DNA from: Hyphomicrobiales bacterium | Lineage (GTDB): Bacteria; Pseudomonadota; Alphaproteobacteria; SPJN01 | Reading direction: 5' to 3' | Assembly (NCBI GenBank): GCA_006844605.1 | Contig: SPJN01000014.1 | Location: forward strand, 1 to 64,000 | Length of the DNA stretch: 64,000 bases | Part shown: positions 17,819 through 26,874 of the stretch, piece by piece | Layout of the letters: each line of letters begins with the position of its first letter | Numbering within the stretch: position 1 is the first letter of the stretch | Position numbers and translations under genes: made by a program | The notes under the pieces: generated by a model | Database searches by the model: none | Told to the model about the DNA's origin: nothing | What the model saw: the letters and a program-made list of their open reading frames with translations, nothing else

Positions 17819-19002
17819 GTGGGATTGACCAATTCACCGATGAAGTGCGCAGCTTTTTATCTGATAAGCTAACGCCTGAGCTGAAGCGCGCCGGCCAGAT
17901 GTGCGCCGGTATTTATGCCGACCAACCCGTTGCCGTTGAATGGCACCGTATCTTGAATGATCAGGGCTGGGCGGTGCCGAAATGGCCCGTCGAATGGGGC
18001 GGCACTGATTGGTCGCTTGAACAGCATGCGGTTTTTGCGCGCGAAATGACATTGGCGAATGCGCCGATTGTTTCGCCCAATTCAACGCGCATGGTCGGGC
18101 CCGTTGTCATCAAGTTTGGCACGGAAGAGCAGCAGAACCATTATCTGCCCCGCATTCGTACCGGTGAAGATTGGTGGACCCAGGGCTATTCGGAACCCGG
18201 TGCAGGGTCTGACCTTGCCTCGCTGCAATGCAAGGCGGAACGTGATGGTGATCATTATGTAATCAACGGAACCAAGATTTGGACGACCCACGCACAATGG
18301 TCGAACAAGATATTCTGTCTGGTCCGCACTGATAATTCAGGCAAACCGCAACAGGGGATTACTTTTCTGTTGTTTGATACGGACTTGCCGGGACTTGAAA
18401 TACGGCCCTTGATTTCAATTTCGGGCGATCATGAATTTAACCAGCTATTCTTTGAAAATGTTCGTGTGCCTGCGTCTGCCCTGTTGGGACAGGAAAATGA
18501 CGGGTGGACCGTCGCCAAATATCTGCTGCAACATGAACGGGGCGGTGCCTACGCGACGGGGCTGAAGATGAAGTTGACCCATCTGAAACAGTTTGCAGAC
18601 GAGCAGGGGGCCGGCGGTGAAGACCCATTGGGCAATGATCCTGATTTTTGCCGCGCGCTTGCGGCTGCTGAGATTGAGCTGGAGACATTGTTTGCGTTTG
18701 AACAAAACCTGTTCTCTGCCGCGTCCGCGGGGCAATCAATCGGGGCGATGTCGTCTGCTTTGAAAATTCGGGGCACGGAAATGCGTCAGCGGGTGACCGA
18801 ATTAGTGATGGAAGCTGTGGGTTATTATGGGTTGCCCTACCAGCCAGAGGCCCGCGCGTTTCGCAGCAATGTGAAGCCGATCGGGTCAGACCTTGCTGCG
18901 ACGGCGCTGCCGCAATATCTGAATGACCGGGCGGCGACAATCTATGCCGGATCGAACGAAATTCAGCGCAACATTATTGCCAAGGGCATTTTGGGGCTAT
19001 AG
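17815..19002 (+). CDS. Acyl-CoA dehydrogenase
   Basis: This 395-residue flavoenzyme has the standard three-domain pattern: an N-terminal helical domain, a central FAD-contact block QGYSEPGAGSDLASLQ and GTKIWTTHAQWSN, and a C-terminal helical domain ending GSNEIQRNIIAKGILGL. It introduces a trans-2 double bond into an acyl-CoA and passes electrons to electron-transfer flavoprotein. The overlap with the preceding crotonase gene argues for a shared beta-oxidation-like step. The length of about 395 residues is that of short/medium-chain or steroid-side-chain types, and is too short for the DmdC family of about 590 residues. The substrate is unknown. Confidence 0.93.
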   Translation: MSGIDQFTDEVRSFLSDKLTPELKRAGQMCAGIYADQPVAVEWHRILNDQGWAVPKWPVEWGGTDWSLEQHAVFAREMTLANAPIVSPNSTRMVGPVVIKFGTEEQQNHYLPRIRTGEDWWTQGYSEPGAGSDLASLQCKAERDGDHYVINGTKIWTTHAQWSNKIFCLVRTDNSGKPQQGITFLLFDTDLPGLEIRPLISISGDHEFNQLFFENVRVPASALLGQENDGWTVAKYLLQHERGGAYATGLKMKLTHLKQFADEQGAGGEDPLGNDPDFCRALAAAEIELETLFAFEQNLFSAASAGQSIGAMSSALKIRGTEMRQRVTELVMEAVGYYGLPYQPEARAFRSNVKPIGSDLAATALPQYLNDRAATIYAGSNEIQRNIIAKGILGL

Positions 19003-19026
19003 CTACCGCGCAAATTGGGCGGCAGG

Positions 19027-20163
19027 TCAGCGATTGCGATGCAAAATCTGTTCGTCCAAATCCTTGACTGACGGCACCCCGATCAGGGCCAAGGTGCGCT
19101 CAAGCTCTGTTTGCAAAATCTCTATCGCTTTGGCAACGCCCGGCTCCCCCGCGGCGGCAAGGCCGAACAGATAGGCCCGCCCAATGGCAACGGCGTCTGC
19201 GCCCATTGCCAGTGCCTTGACGATATCGCTGCCGCGCCGAATGCCGCTATCAAGCACGATTTGCGCCCGCCCTGCCGTTGCTTCCCTAATTTCAGGCAGC
19301 AGATCAATGGTGGCAGGGGCGGTGTCCAACTGGCGGCCGCCATGATTGGATATCCACACGCAATCGGCACCGGCCTCAACCAGCTTTTCAACATCTGTTG
19401 GCCGAGAGATGCCCTTGATGGCAATCGGCCCATCCCACACACCGCGCAGCCAGCGCACATAATCCCATGTGACAGTGGGGTCAAACTGGCTGTTGATGAA
19501 ATCAACAACGCCCATGCCTGCCGGGGCCTCAACATTGGCGGGGCCGATCATGGGCGTGGAAACAATGTCCCACATAAAGCCGGGCCGCTGTGCGCCATAC
19601 CACGCAGTGCGTGGTGTGATGACGGGCGGGATGGTGAAATCATTCTTCGGGTCGCGTTCGCGATTGCCAGCCACGGGTGTATCAACCGTCAGGATCAGGG
19701 CGGTAAAGCCCGCCGCCTTGGCCTTGGTCAGTAGTGCTTCGACCAAGCTATGATCACGCCAGACATAAAGCTGGAACCATTTGGGTCCGGTGTGGATCGC
19801 GGAAATCTCGTCAAATGGCACGGACCCCAGCGTGGACATGCTATAGGGGATGCCAGCTTGTTGGGCGGCCCCGGCAACTGCACGCTCCCCAAAGCGGGGG
19901 TTGAACAACCGCGAGGTGGCGGTGGGGGCGATGACAAAGGGCAGGGCGCTTTTTGCACCCATAATCTCAACCGATGTATCAATCGTGGACACGTCTGTCA
20001 GCGTGTTTTGAACAAGGCCGATATCGCGGAATGCGGCAGTGTTGCGGCGCAGGGTTTGTTCATCATCCGCCCCGCCATCAATATAATCAAAAATCATTTT
20101 GGGCAGGCGCTTTTTCGCGGCCAACCGTAAATCAGCGATATTATGCACGCGTTTTAATGACAT
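19027..20163 (-). CDS. FMN-dependent alpha-hydroxy acid dehydrogenase (LldD/glycolate oxidase family)
   Basis: This 378-residue protein has the full set of family markers: FDYIDGGADDEQTLRRN, the FMN region APTATSRLF, WFQLYVWRD, LTVDTPVAGNRERD, and the active-site segment ISNHGGRQLDTAPAT with the catalytic His and Arg. It oxidises an L-2-hydroxyacid such as lactate, glycolate or mandelate. The electron acceptor, quinone or oxygen, cannot be read from the sequence. It is convergent with the acyl-CoA dehydrogenase gene, 24 bases apart, and divergent from the FAD monooxygenase gene. Confidence 0.93.
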   Translation of the reverse strand: MSLKRVHNIADLRLAAKKRLPKMIFDYIDGGADDEQTLRRNTAAFRDIGLVQNTLTDVSTIDTSVEIMGAKSALPFVIAPTATSRLFNPRFGERAVAGAAQQAGIPYSMSTLGSVPFDEISAIHTGPKWFQLYVWRDHSLVEALLTKAKAAGFTALILTVDTPVAGNRERDPKNDFTIPPVITPRTAWYGAQRPGFMWDIVSTPMIGPANVEAPAGMGVVDFINSQFDPTVTWDYVRWLRGVWDGPIAIKGISRPTDVEKLVEAGADCVWISNHGGRQLDTAPATIDLLPEIREATAGRAQIVLDSGIRRGSDIVKALAMGADAVAIGRAYLFGLAAAGEPGVAKAIEILQTELERTLALIGVPSVKDLDEQILHRNR

Positions 20164-20287
20164 GTGAGGTCCCCAATATTACTGCCTGATTTCTATGATC
20201 ATCAGATAATCTGTGGCAAGGTGCAAGGTAATCCACAGGGGGGTGAGCGGTTATGAAGCCGCAGGAAATAGAAGGACTGGTCCGGGC

Positions 20288-21478
20288 ATGAAAGTTCTGA
20301 TTAGCGGCGGCGGCATTGGCGGGCTTACAACGGCTCTGTGCTGCCTTCACCACGGTCACGACGTCACCTTGTTTGAACAAGCCCAAACAATCGGCGAGGT
20401 TGGCGCGGGCCTGCAAATCCCCCCCAATGCCATGCGGATATTTGAACGGCTTGGCGTGGCCGACCGCATCGCAGCAACTGCCTTTGCGCCTGAGGCGATT
20501 GAAACCCGCATGGGCGAAAGCGGCACAACGCTGTTCACCATTCCATTGGCCGCTATGGCGGTTAGCCGCTGGGGCGCGCCATACCTGCATAGCCATCGGG
20601 CTGATTATATTGCGGCGTTGTTGGATGCGGTTACCGCCCAAGGAACCGGTATTGTGCAGTTGGGATCGACTGTTTCAGATTTCCGCCAAGATGACGACGG
20701 CGTGACGGCGCTGCTGGCAGATGGGCGCGACGTACAAGGCGATGTGTTGATCGGTGCTGATGGTATTCATTCAGCCCTACGTGATCAGTTATTGGGGCCG
20801 GATCAGCCGCGGTTTACCGGGAACGTCGCGTGGCGTGCCGTGGTGCCGATTGATCGCTTGGGTGGCGATGCGCCGGCACCGACGGCCTGTGCGTGGATGG
20901 GGCGTGGGCGTCACGCCGTAACTTATCGATTGCGGCAGGGGAGACTTGCCAATTTTGTCGGTGTGGTTGAGCGGACGGACTGGCAAGTTGAATCATGGAC
21001 CGAGCAGGCTGACAAGCAAGAGGCGTTGCTCGATTTTGCCGGATGGCACCCGACCATCACGCGGATTTTGCAGGAAACCGACGGGTTGTTCCGCTGGGCC
21101 TTGTTTGACCGCCCCCCCTTATCCCATTGGACTGAAGGGCGCGTTGCCTTGTTGGGCGATGCGGCCCATCCGATGTTGCCGTTTTTGGCCCAAGGGGCCG
21201 CAATGGCTGTTGAGGATGCCTGGGCACTGGCGGCGGAGCTTTCGCGCCCCGGCCAAACCGTATCTGATGCGCTGAAAGCCTATGAGGCACGACGGCTGCC
21301 CCGCACTGCCAAAGTGCAGGCGCGGTCACGCAATAATGCGAAGACATTTCACAAACGCAGCGCAATGGCGCGCTTGGCAACTTATGGGCCGATGTGGCTT
21401 GGCGGGCGGCTCGCGCCGTCAATTGTGCATCAGCGTATGGACTGGCTGTACGGCTATGACGAGATTGCCATTCCATAG
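20288..21478 (+). CDS. FAD-dependent aromatic-ring-type monooxygenase
   Basis: This 396-residue group A flavoprotein hydroxylase starts at the ATG at 20288, where the Rossmann motif VLISGGGIGGLTTAL begins. The longer ORF-track start at 20213 would add residues with no family counterpart. It contains the DG motif VLIGADGIHSALRDQL and the second FAD motif LLGDAAHPMLPFLAQGAAMAVEDA. The overall pattern is closest to salicylate hydroxylase and 3-hydroxybenzoate 6-hydroxylase enzymes, which use NAD(P)H and oxygen to hydroxylate an aromatic ring. No ring-cleavage dioxygenase lies in the window, so the pathway is unresolved. Confidence 0.9.
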   Translation: MKVLISGGGIGGLTTALCCLHHGHDVTLFEQAQTIGEVGAGLQIPPNAMRIFERLGVADRIAATAFAPEAIETRMGESGTTLFTIPLAAMAVSRWGAPYLHSHRADYIAALLDAVTAQGTGIVQLGSTVSDFRQDDDGVTALLADGRDVQGDVLIGADGIHSALRDQLLGPDQPRFTGNVAWRAVVPIDRLGGDAPAPTACAWMGRGRHAVTYRLRQGRLANFVGVVERTDWQVESWTEQADKQEALLDFAGWHPTITRILQETDGLFRWALFDRPPLSHWTEGRVALLGDAAHPMLPFLAQGAAMAVEDAWALAAELSRPGQTVSDALKAYEARRLPRTAKVQARSRNNAKTFHKRSAMARLATYGPMWLGGRLAPSIVHQRMDWLYGYDEIAIP

Positions 21479-21573
21479 GGCGGCGTGGTTTTCAGCGTGC
21501 AAAGACGCTCGCCAAACATTGCCGATTGACGCTATAAAGGCGCATTGAAATTCTGAGATAAAGGATCAAACCC

Positions 21574-22392
21574 ATGACGGATCGTGTTTCCATTACAGTT
21601 AAAGACCATATTGCCGACGTGAAATTGGTGCGGACGGACAAAATGAATGCGCTTGACGCCAAGATGTTCGATGCGCTGGCCGATGCTGGCGCGGAAGTTG
21701 CGGCCAATCCTGATGTGCGGTGTGTTGTGCTGTCAGGTGAAGGGCGTGCCTTTTGTGCCGGTCTTGATGTGTCATCAATGGGGCAGTCAGGCGGGTCAGG
21801 TTCAGTTGGGGGGAATGACGCCCCCGATGAGGGGCTTGGTCGGCTGGAACGCCGGGTACATGGGGATGCCAACCATCCGCAGCAGGCCGCATGGGTGTGG
21901 CGTGATATGCCCAAGCCGGTGATCGCAGCGGTGCATGGCGTTGCATTCGGTGGTGGCTTTCAGGTTGCGTTGGGTGCGGATATTCGCATTGTTGCGCCGG
22001 GCACCCGCTTTTCCGTGATGGAAATGAAATGGGGTCTGGTTCCCGATATGGCTGGCATGGCCCTGTTGCGCAGTTTGGTGCGTGATGATGTGGCGCGTGA
22101 ATTGACCTATACAGCTCGCATTTTTGACGCTGATGAGGCTAAGGAATTGGGCCTGGTCACGAAGCTGTCGGAAACGCCCTATGATGATGCGATGGAAATG
22201 GCGGCATATATTGCCGGGCGTAATCCTGATGCGATTACTGCTGCCAAGCGGTTGTTGAACAACGCGCATGATTTGACGGCTGCAGAAGTGCTGTTGGAAG
22301 AATCACGCGAACAGGACAAAATAATCGGGTCAGCGAACCAGATGGAAGCTGTGATGGCGGAGCTTGAAAAGCGGCCGGCGAAATTCGGCTAA
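21574..22392 (+). CDS. Crotonase-family protein, dienoyl-CoA isomerase-like active site
   Basis: This 272-residue protein has oxyanion-hole segments AFCAGLD (residues 59-65) and GVAFGGGFQ (122-130). At the catalytic position it has EMKWGLVPD, with Glu150 and Asp158. This spacing equals the Glu/Asp pair of delta3,5-delta2,4-dienoyl-CoA isomerase (ExxxGLxxD) rather than the hydratase Glu. A Gly/Ser-rich insert at residues 69-80 (MGQSGGSGSVGG) is unusual. The gene stands alone, 95 bases downstream of the FAD monooxygenase. An isomerase role in degradation of unsaturated acyl-CoAs is inferred from the active-site residues. Confidence 0.9.
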   Translation: MTDRVSITVKDHIADVKLVRTDKMNALDAKMFDALADAGAEVAANPDVRCVVLSGEGRAFCAGLDVSSMGQSGGSGSVGGNDAPDEGLGRLERRVHGDANHPQQAAWVWRDMPKPVIAAVHGVAFGGGFQVALGADIRIVAPGTRFSVMEMKWGLVPDMAGMALLRSLVRDDVARELTYTARIFDADEAKELGLVTKLSETPYDDAMEMAAYIAGRNPDAITAAKRLLNNAHDLTAAEVLLEESREQDKIIGSANQMEAVMAELEKRPAKFG

Positions 22393-22400
22393 CCCCTTCG

Positions 22401-22436
22401 GGCGGTTGATGTTTTCATCGCAGGCCGCCTAGTTTT
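22401..22436 (+). terminator. Weak hairpin terminator after the crotonase gene
   Basis: GGCGG, GATG, CATC and CCGCC form a nested stem nine bases after the stop codon, followed by TAGTTTTG. The asymmetric internal loop makes it a weak candidate. Confidence 0.35.
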
Positions 22437-22541
22437 GCCAAATTTGCAAAATCTTGCAGGTGAAAGAGATAGCCTTTCGCCTGTATGGTGCCCCTGTTGA
22501 CGCTGGTTGCGACAGTTTTCGCGAACTTTGGGGGCATTGTG

Positions 22542-23375
22542 ATGCCAGAAATTGAAACGAAAAATGAATGGGCACGCGGCCTTAAAGGCGTGAACCTGTT
22601 TCACAACAGCATGTCCAATTGCTCCCAGCGCACCCGTGTGGCGCTGGAAGAAAAAGAGGTCAGCTGGACCAGCCATCACCTTGATATCGCCAAGGATGAG
22701 CACGCCACAGACGCGTATCAGAGCATCAATCCCAATGGGGTCGTGCCGACACTGGTTCATGATGGGCGGACGATTATTGAATCCATCGATATCATCTCAT
22801 ATGTCGATGAAATTGGTCACGGCCCATCCCTAGTGCCAGACACTGATGATCTGCGCGCTGAGCTTGATGCCCAGTTAACAACCGCAGGTGATACGCAGGG
22901 CGCGATAAAGGTGTTGAGCCATGAATTCCTGTTCAAGCCTGTTCGTAAAATGAATGACAAGCAGCTGGCCGCATTACGCGCCACGCACGGTAACCGCGAT
23001 TTAATTGCGTTCCACGAAGAGTTTTCAAAAGGTTTTTCCGACGAACGGCTTGCTAGTGTTGTAAAGGAATTTGCGGATGCTTTCGACCGGTTGGAAGGCT
23101 TGTTGCAATCGCATGGCGGGCCTTGGCTATTGGGCACCCAATTCACGCTGGTTGATATAGCGTGGATTGTGAATGTGCATCGATTGGACTTGATGCGTTT
23201 TGATTTCCGCCACTGGCCTGCGTTGAAGGCGTGGCTTGGCCGGATGCAGCAACGCCCTTCCTATAAAAATGGCCTGGAGAAGTGGGAGCCGAAAGGCATC
23301 TTGCGCTTCTTTGGTCTGTATTCACGATTGCGCAGCCTGTTTGGCGGCGGCGTGAACGCCTATATCAGAAAGTAG
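22542..23375 (+). CDS. Glutathione S-transferase family protein with zeta-like SxCS motif
   Basis: The protein has 277 residues. The ATG at 22542 (MPEIETKNEW) is preferred over 22485 because GGGGG lies eight bases upstream and the extra residues are non-homologous. The thioredoxin-fold domain has NSMSNCSQRTRVALEE near residue 25, NPNGVVPTL with the cis-proline, and TIIESIDI with the glutathione-contact Glu-Ser. The all-helical domain fills residues of about 100-245. The SxCSxRxR pattern resembles zeta-class transferases and the reductive dehalogenase PcpC. A second GST gene starts seven bases after its stop, so the two are an operon. Confidence 0.88.
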   Translation: MPEIETKNEWARGLKGVNLFHNSMSNCSQRTRVALEEKEVSWTSHHLDIAKDEHATDAYQSINPNGVVPTLVHDGRTIIESIDIISYVDEIGHGPSLVPDTDDLRAELDAQLTTAGDTQGAIKVLSHEFLFKPVRKMNDKQLAALRATHGNRDLIAFHEEFSKGFSDERLASVVKEFADAFDRLEGLLQSHGGPWLLGTQFTLVDIAWIVNVHRLDLMRFDFRHWPALKAWLGRMQQRPSYKNGLEKWEPKGILRFFGLYSRLRSLFGGGVNAYIRK

Positions 23376-23381
23376 TCCGCC

Positions 23382-24212
23382 ATGTCAGAGTTCCCACCCA
23401 TCACACTTTACAGCTATGCGATGAGCCCCTATGCAGCCAAGCTGCATGGTGTGTTGTTGTACAAACAGGTGCCGTTCACGGTGCGCTATATCAACCCGTT
23501 GCGTGCCAAAAAGGAACTGCCGATTGGCCATCAGGTGCCAGCACTGACCATTGGTGACGAGGCGCGCAATGATTCCACGCCTTGCGGTCTGTGGTTGGAG
23601 GAGACGTTTCCTGACCAGCCACGCCTACTGCCTGACGATCCTGCCTTGCGCGAAAAGTTGATGGCGATCGATACATGGGTGTCAGACAGTTTGATCCCGG
23701 CATCGTTTCGCACCTATCCCGGCGAAGGCGTGAACCGTTGGATTAATGGCTGGAAACTGTCTCACGTAATGGGGGCAACAGCGCATAGTGGCCTGCCTTG
23801 GATATTAAAGTGGTTGTGGCCGACTGTTGTGACGCGTGTCCCCTTTGTCCGGCATATGTTCGCAATGGCAGAGGCTGATGGCCTGTCGATTGAAGACGCC
23901 AAATTCAAACTTTATGACGAGTTTATCGCCCATCTTGATGGTGGGCCGTTTTTGGCCGGGCAAGATAAACCGCATCTGCCAGACTTTTCATGTTACCCGC
24001 AATTTGCTTTGTTTTGGATGTTGGGGTTTCGCGGAGCCGACGATATTTTGCAGCGCCCTGAATTGATGGCATGGCTGGAACGTATGCGCCCCTATGTTGA
24101 TCTTGATCCTGCAATTACACCACACCATGTGCGCGTGAATGATATGCCGATGAGCGATGGTGCGTTCGATTCACCTACGCGGCCCCTGTTCCGGTCGCAA
24201 ATGTCCCGCTAG
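23382..24212 (+). CDS. Glutathione S-transferase-like protein
   Basis: This 276-residue protein has an N-terminal thioredoxin-type half (LYSYAMSPYAAKLHGVLLYK, then HQVPALTIGD with the cis-proline) and a helical C-terminal half with FLAGQDKPHLPDFSCYPQF. The catalytic position reads AMSPYAAK, without the cysteine found in the preceding gene, so the two paralogues differ in chemistry. It is probably co-translated with the upstream GST and the two may form a heteromer or act in sequence. Its final TAG lies in CTAG, a palindrome that also supplies the stop of the convergent small gene. Confidence 0.85.
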   Translation: MSEFPPITLYSYAMSPYAAKLHGVLLYKQVPFTVRYINPLRAKKELPIGHQVPALTIGDEARNDSTPCGLWLEETFPDQPRLLPDDPALREKLMAIDTWVSDSLIPASFRTYPGEGVNRWINGWKLSHVMGATAHSGLPWILKWLWPTVVTRVPFVRHMFAMAEADGLSIEDAKFKLYDEFIAHLDGGPFLAGQDKPHLPDFSCYPQFALFWMLGFRGADDILQRPELMAWLERMRPYVDLDPAITPHHVRVNDMPMSDGAFDSPTRPLFRSQMSR

Positions 24213-24478
24213 TCCTGCGCACTTTCAGCCGACAATAGTGCCGCGATGTGGTCGGGGTTAAAGCGGGATTGTTGTTGAATACCCAACAGGTTGGTGGCGT
24301 TGGGATGCAGCGAGGTTAGATCCAGCGGCCTGTCCCTTTCTGAAGGGGGGGCGAGGTGGACCGTTTCAACCAGCCCGCCTTGGGCGTTGGTTTCCGAATT
24401 GTGGTCAGCGGCTTGGGCAATAGAAATACTAAGCAACCCAAAGCCAATGGCGCAAAATAGGTGTCGTCGTGTGATCAT
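24209..24478 (-). CDS. Small secreted protein of unknown function
   Basis: This 89-residue protein begins MITRRHLFCAIGFGLLSIS and has a predicted cleavage after AQA. The mature part is short (about 66 residues), polar and without cysteines. It shares its stop (CTAG) with the convergent GST gene. I do not recognise a family. The clean signal peptide and a start about 130 bases from the neighbouring terminator support it as a gene, but without homologues this remains moderate. Confidence 0.5.
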   Translation of the reverse strand: MITRRHLFCAIGFGLLSISIAQAADHNSETNAQGGLVETVHLAPPSERDRPLDLTSLHPNATNLLGIQQQSRFNPDHIAALLSAESAQD

Positions 24479-24551
24479 GGTCCTGCTTCCACAATTGTGG
24501 GGAAGCCCATTAGATCAATTGCGCCATAATATTCGGTTAATGGCCAGTAAC

Positions 24552-24582
24552 GAAAACGGGCCCCCAAATCCTGGGAGCCCGT
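24552..24582 (-). terminator. Rho-independent terminator after the OmpA lipoprotein gene
   Basis: On the minus strand ACGGGCTCCCA and TGGGGGCCCGT pair around a short loop and are followed by TTTTCG. It lies 26 bases downstream of the lipoprotein stop codon. Confidence 0.75.
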
Positions 24583-24607
24583 CAGTCATTTATAATCTGT
24601 AACTGGC

Positions 24608-25558
24608 TTAGTCGAAATAGACCGAAATCGTGGCACGGCGGTTCGCCTGTTCACGCACTTCATTGCCGGTCTGCCGTTGCAGGTTGGTTTCCCCATAAGC
24701 CTGCGCCTTCACAAGCACAGCAGGAACGCCGAGTTGACGCAAACGATCAACAACGACCTGTGCCCGACGTTCGGACAAGACGTCATTGTAATCGGCTGTG
24801 CCCATTGTATCGGCATAGCCGCCGACGCGGACGTCTGTTGTGCCGTAATCGACAGCGAACTGGGCGGCCTCACGAATGGTTTCCTCTTCACGCGGCAACA
24901 AGGTTGCACTGTCGAAGGGGAAATAGACGATGAAGGTTTCAGGCTTGGTTTCTTCAACCGGCTCAGCCTGTTCATAAACGATGGTTTTCACAGGGGGACG
25001 GATCTTGACCCGTGACATGGCGTCTTCGAACTGTGCCCTACAGGCTGCGGCTTCTTTTGACTGCAAGTCTTCTTCTGATTCCTGAACCCAGCAATCAAAG
25101 GCGACCTGTGCCTCACCGGACGGTGCGCCGGTATAGAACACGGACCCGGCCAACAAGACTTCTGTCAAACGGCCATAGCCGTTTTTCAGATCGCCCATAT
25201 GTTTGTCCCTGATCATCCAGTTTGTTGGATCATAGGGCATGGGCGGCAAGGCGGCGGCGCTTGCTGAGCGTGACTTGGCAGCGAAGGCATCGCCATCGCC
25301 ATAATCAGATTCGTCATACTCACCGCGAGATAGGCGGGCATAGCCTTTCGTCAGCTCTGCGCGATAGGCTTCAAACTCACCCAAGGCTGCGCTGTCACGA
25401 TCGGATAGATTGACATTCAGCGTCGCGCCCACGGGGGTCGCGGCACTGGGGTCATAAATCGCATCAACACGGCTATCGGTTGAACAAGCTGCAATTGCCA
25501 AGGTGGCAAGGCCTACAACCAGGCCCCGTTGCAGTGAAAATCGTACTGTATTCATCAT
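24608..25558 (-). CDS. OmpA-family lipoprotein
   Basis: This 316-residue protein has a type II signal peptide with lipobox IAAC near residue 24, so it should be lipid-anchored. The middle is an unfamiliar alpha-helical region of about 175 residues with two cysteines (DCWVQ and ACRAQ). The C-terminal OmpA peptidoglycan-binding domain covers residues of about 210-316, with YFPFDSATLLPREE, VGGYADTMGTADYNDVLSERRAQVV and YGETNL. It likely ties the outer membrane to peptidoglycan. The barrel gene upstream on the same strand ends 26 bases before it, so the two proteins are probably co-expressed and may interact. Confidence 0.9.
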   Translation of the reverse strand: MMNTVRFSLQRGLVVGLATLAIAACSTDSRVDAIYDPSAATPVGATLNVNLSDRDSAALGEFEAYRAELTKGYARLSRGEYDESDYGDGDAFAAKSRSASAAALPPMPYDPTNWMIRDKHMGDLKNGYGRLTEVLLAGSVFYTGAPSGEAQVAFDCWVQESEEDLQSKEAAACRAQFEDAMSRVKIRPPVKTIVYEQAEPVEETKPETFIVYFPFDSATLLPREEETIREAAQFAVDYGTTDVRVGGYADTMGTADYNDVLSERRAQVVVDRLRQLGVPAVLVKAQAYGETNLQRQTGNEVREQANRRATISVYFD

Positions 25559-25584
25559 GATGATCTTCCTACTTTAGGTACTGA

Positions 25585-26640
25585 TTAAAGGCCAAGCGGA
25601 CCGGTGATGGCACCGGGCAGCGGATTCGGGGTCGCGCCGTCAAGCAAACGATTAAGCAGGGCATCGTCAACCGGACACAACACAGCGTCATCAAGCGGGG
25701 TGAATGACGAGCCTGGAATGACGCCGCCAACCGGGGTGGCGTCAATGATGTCAATCAGGATGCCACAATCATCGCCAATCCGACGCACAATACGGCCAGC
25801 ACGGATCAACCGTTCCGAACTGCGGATAACGCCTGCCATTTGGTTCGCGTTGTTGTCGCCGCGATCACTGCCGCGCAGGCTTTTCCAGCGGCTGCCGATT
25901 TCCCAACGCAGACCCAGCTGCGCAGTGAAGTCCATTTCATTGCCGCCACGTGCTAGGGCAAACAATGAAAGGTCTGTACGGCCAAGGCCAAGTTCCGCAA
26001 TCCCTTCGGCCTGCACTTCAGGGCTGAATTCAAATGTTGTGATAACAGCATTGCCCTGCGTGTCGGTCGTAATGAATGTTTCGTCATATTCATGGCTGTT
26101 GCCGTATACGGAAACGCCAAGTTTAAAGTTGTCGCCCAAATAGGCATTTACACCAATTTCGGCATAGACGCCGCCATCGGTGACATCGTCATATTCATAA
26201 CCGATTTCACCAAGCAGGGTGACAGACCCAAGGTAGCGCTGACCACCAAACCCGACGCGGGCGATGTCTACGACATCTTCAACAGACAGGTAGGATGCTT
26301 TCAATCCGATCATGCCCAAATTGGGAGAGCGCCAGAAACCCTGTATCCCACCGCCATACAGGCCGGAGTCATCACCATCAACGCTTTGATCAAACGGTTC
26401 TTCTTCTGTCAGAAAGCCGCCCATAATATCGGCCTGAAAACCGAACTGGTCACCAATAGGCGCGCCTAGGACAAGCCCGCCTGTGTATAGCGTGTCTTCG
26501 CCAAGAAAACCTGCGGATGCTTCTGCCTCAACATGGGTTGAGGAAACAGCAGGCATTTCCGCTGCGGCTTGGCCTGCAAAACTTGCCAAAAGCAAGCCAA
26601 GGCCAAGATGAGTTAATCTTTGAGTCAATGGTCTCTCCAT
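25585..26640 (-). CDS. Outer-membrane beta-barrel protein of unknown function
   Basis: This 351-residue protein has a signal peptide ending SFAGQAAA-EMP. Residues of about 40-255 show alternating hydrophobic/polar strands with glycine turns (GLVLGAPIGDQFGFQADIMGGF, VYAEIGVNAYLGDNFKLGVSVYG), a barrel of perhaps ten strands. The last 90 residues are not barrel-like; they are rich in Ile, Pro and Asp with two cysteines (DDCGILID and AVLCPVDD), and may be a periplasmic tail. It is followed by the OmpA lipoprotein gene. Such a barrel with a lipoprotein partner could form a small envelope complex; this is inference. Confidence 0.75.
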   Translation of the reverse strand: MERPLTQRLTHLGLGLLLASFAGQAAAEMPAVSSTHVEAEASAGFLGEDTLYTGGLVLGAPIGDQFGFQADIMGGFLTEEEPFDQSVDGDDSGLYGGGIQGFWRSPNLGMIGLKASYLSVEDVVDIARVGFGGQRYLGSVTLLGEIGYEYDDVTDGGVYAEIGVNAYLGDNFKLGVSVYGNSHEYDETFITTDTQGNAVITTFEFSPEVQAEGIAELGLGRTDLSLFALARGGNEMDFTAQLGLRWEIGSRWKSLRGSDRGDNNANQMAGVIRSSERLIRAGRIVRRIGDDCGILIDIIDATPVGGVIPGSSFTPLDDAVLCPVDDALLNRLLDGATPNPLPGAITGPLGL

Positions 26641-26874
26641 CCCCTGATGCCGTATATGCGGCAGTTACATGGTGGCAAATGTTTCCCCCCAAGAAACATA
26701 CCAATATTGTGGGTAACTTACGCTATTCCCAAGCGCAATGAAAACGCGTGTAATTTTCTACATTTGGCGGCAAGGGAAGTGCTGAAACCACACAGATATT
26801 GCCAGAAACGGCACACTATGCCTAAAAATTAGGCGATATTCAATTTTGAGGATGGTGTTGCGCACGCAGCACAA

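Noticed and set aside
17815-19002. Acyl-CoA dehydrogenase as DmdC of the DMSP demethylation pathway
   Set aside because: At 395 residues it is about 200 residues shorter than DmdC and lies far from the ligase gene.
19111-19734. 207-codon plus-strand frame opposite the hydroxyacid oxidase gene
   Set aside because: It lies inside the FMN oxidase gene on the other strand, with no start signal and shadow-like composition.
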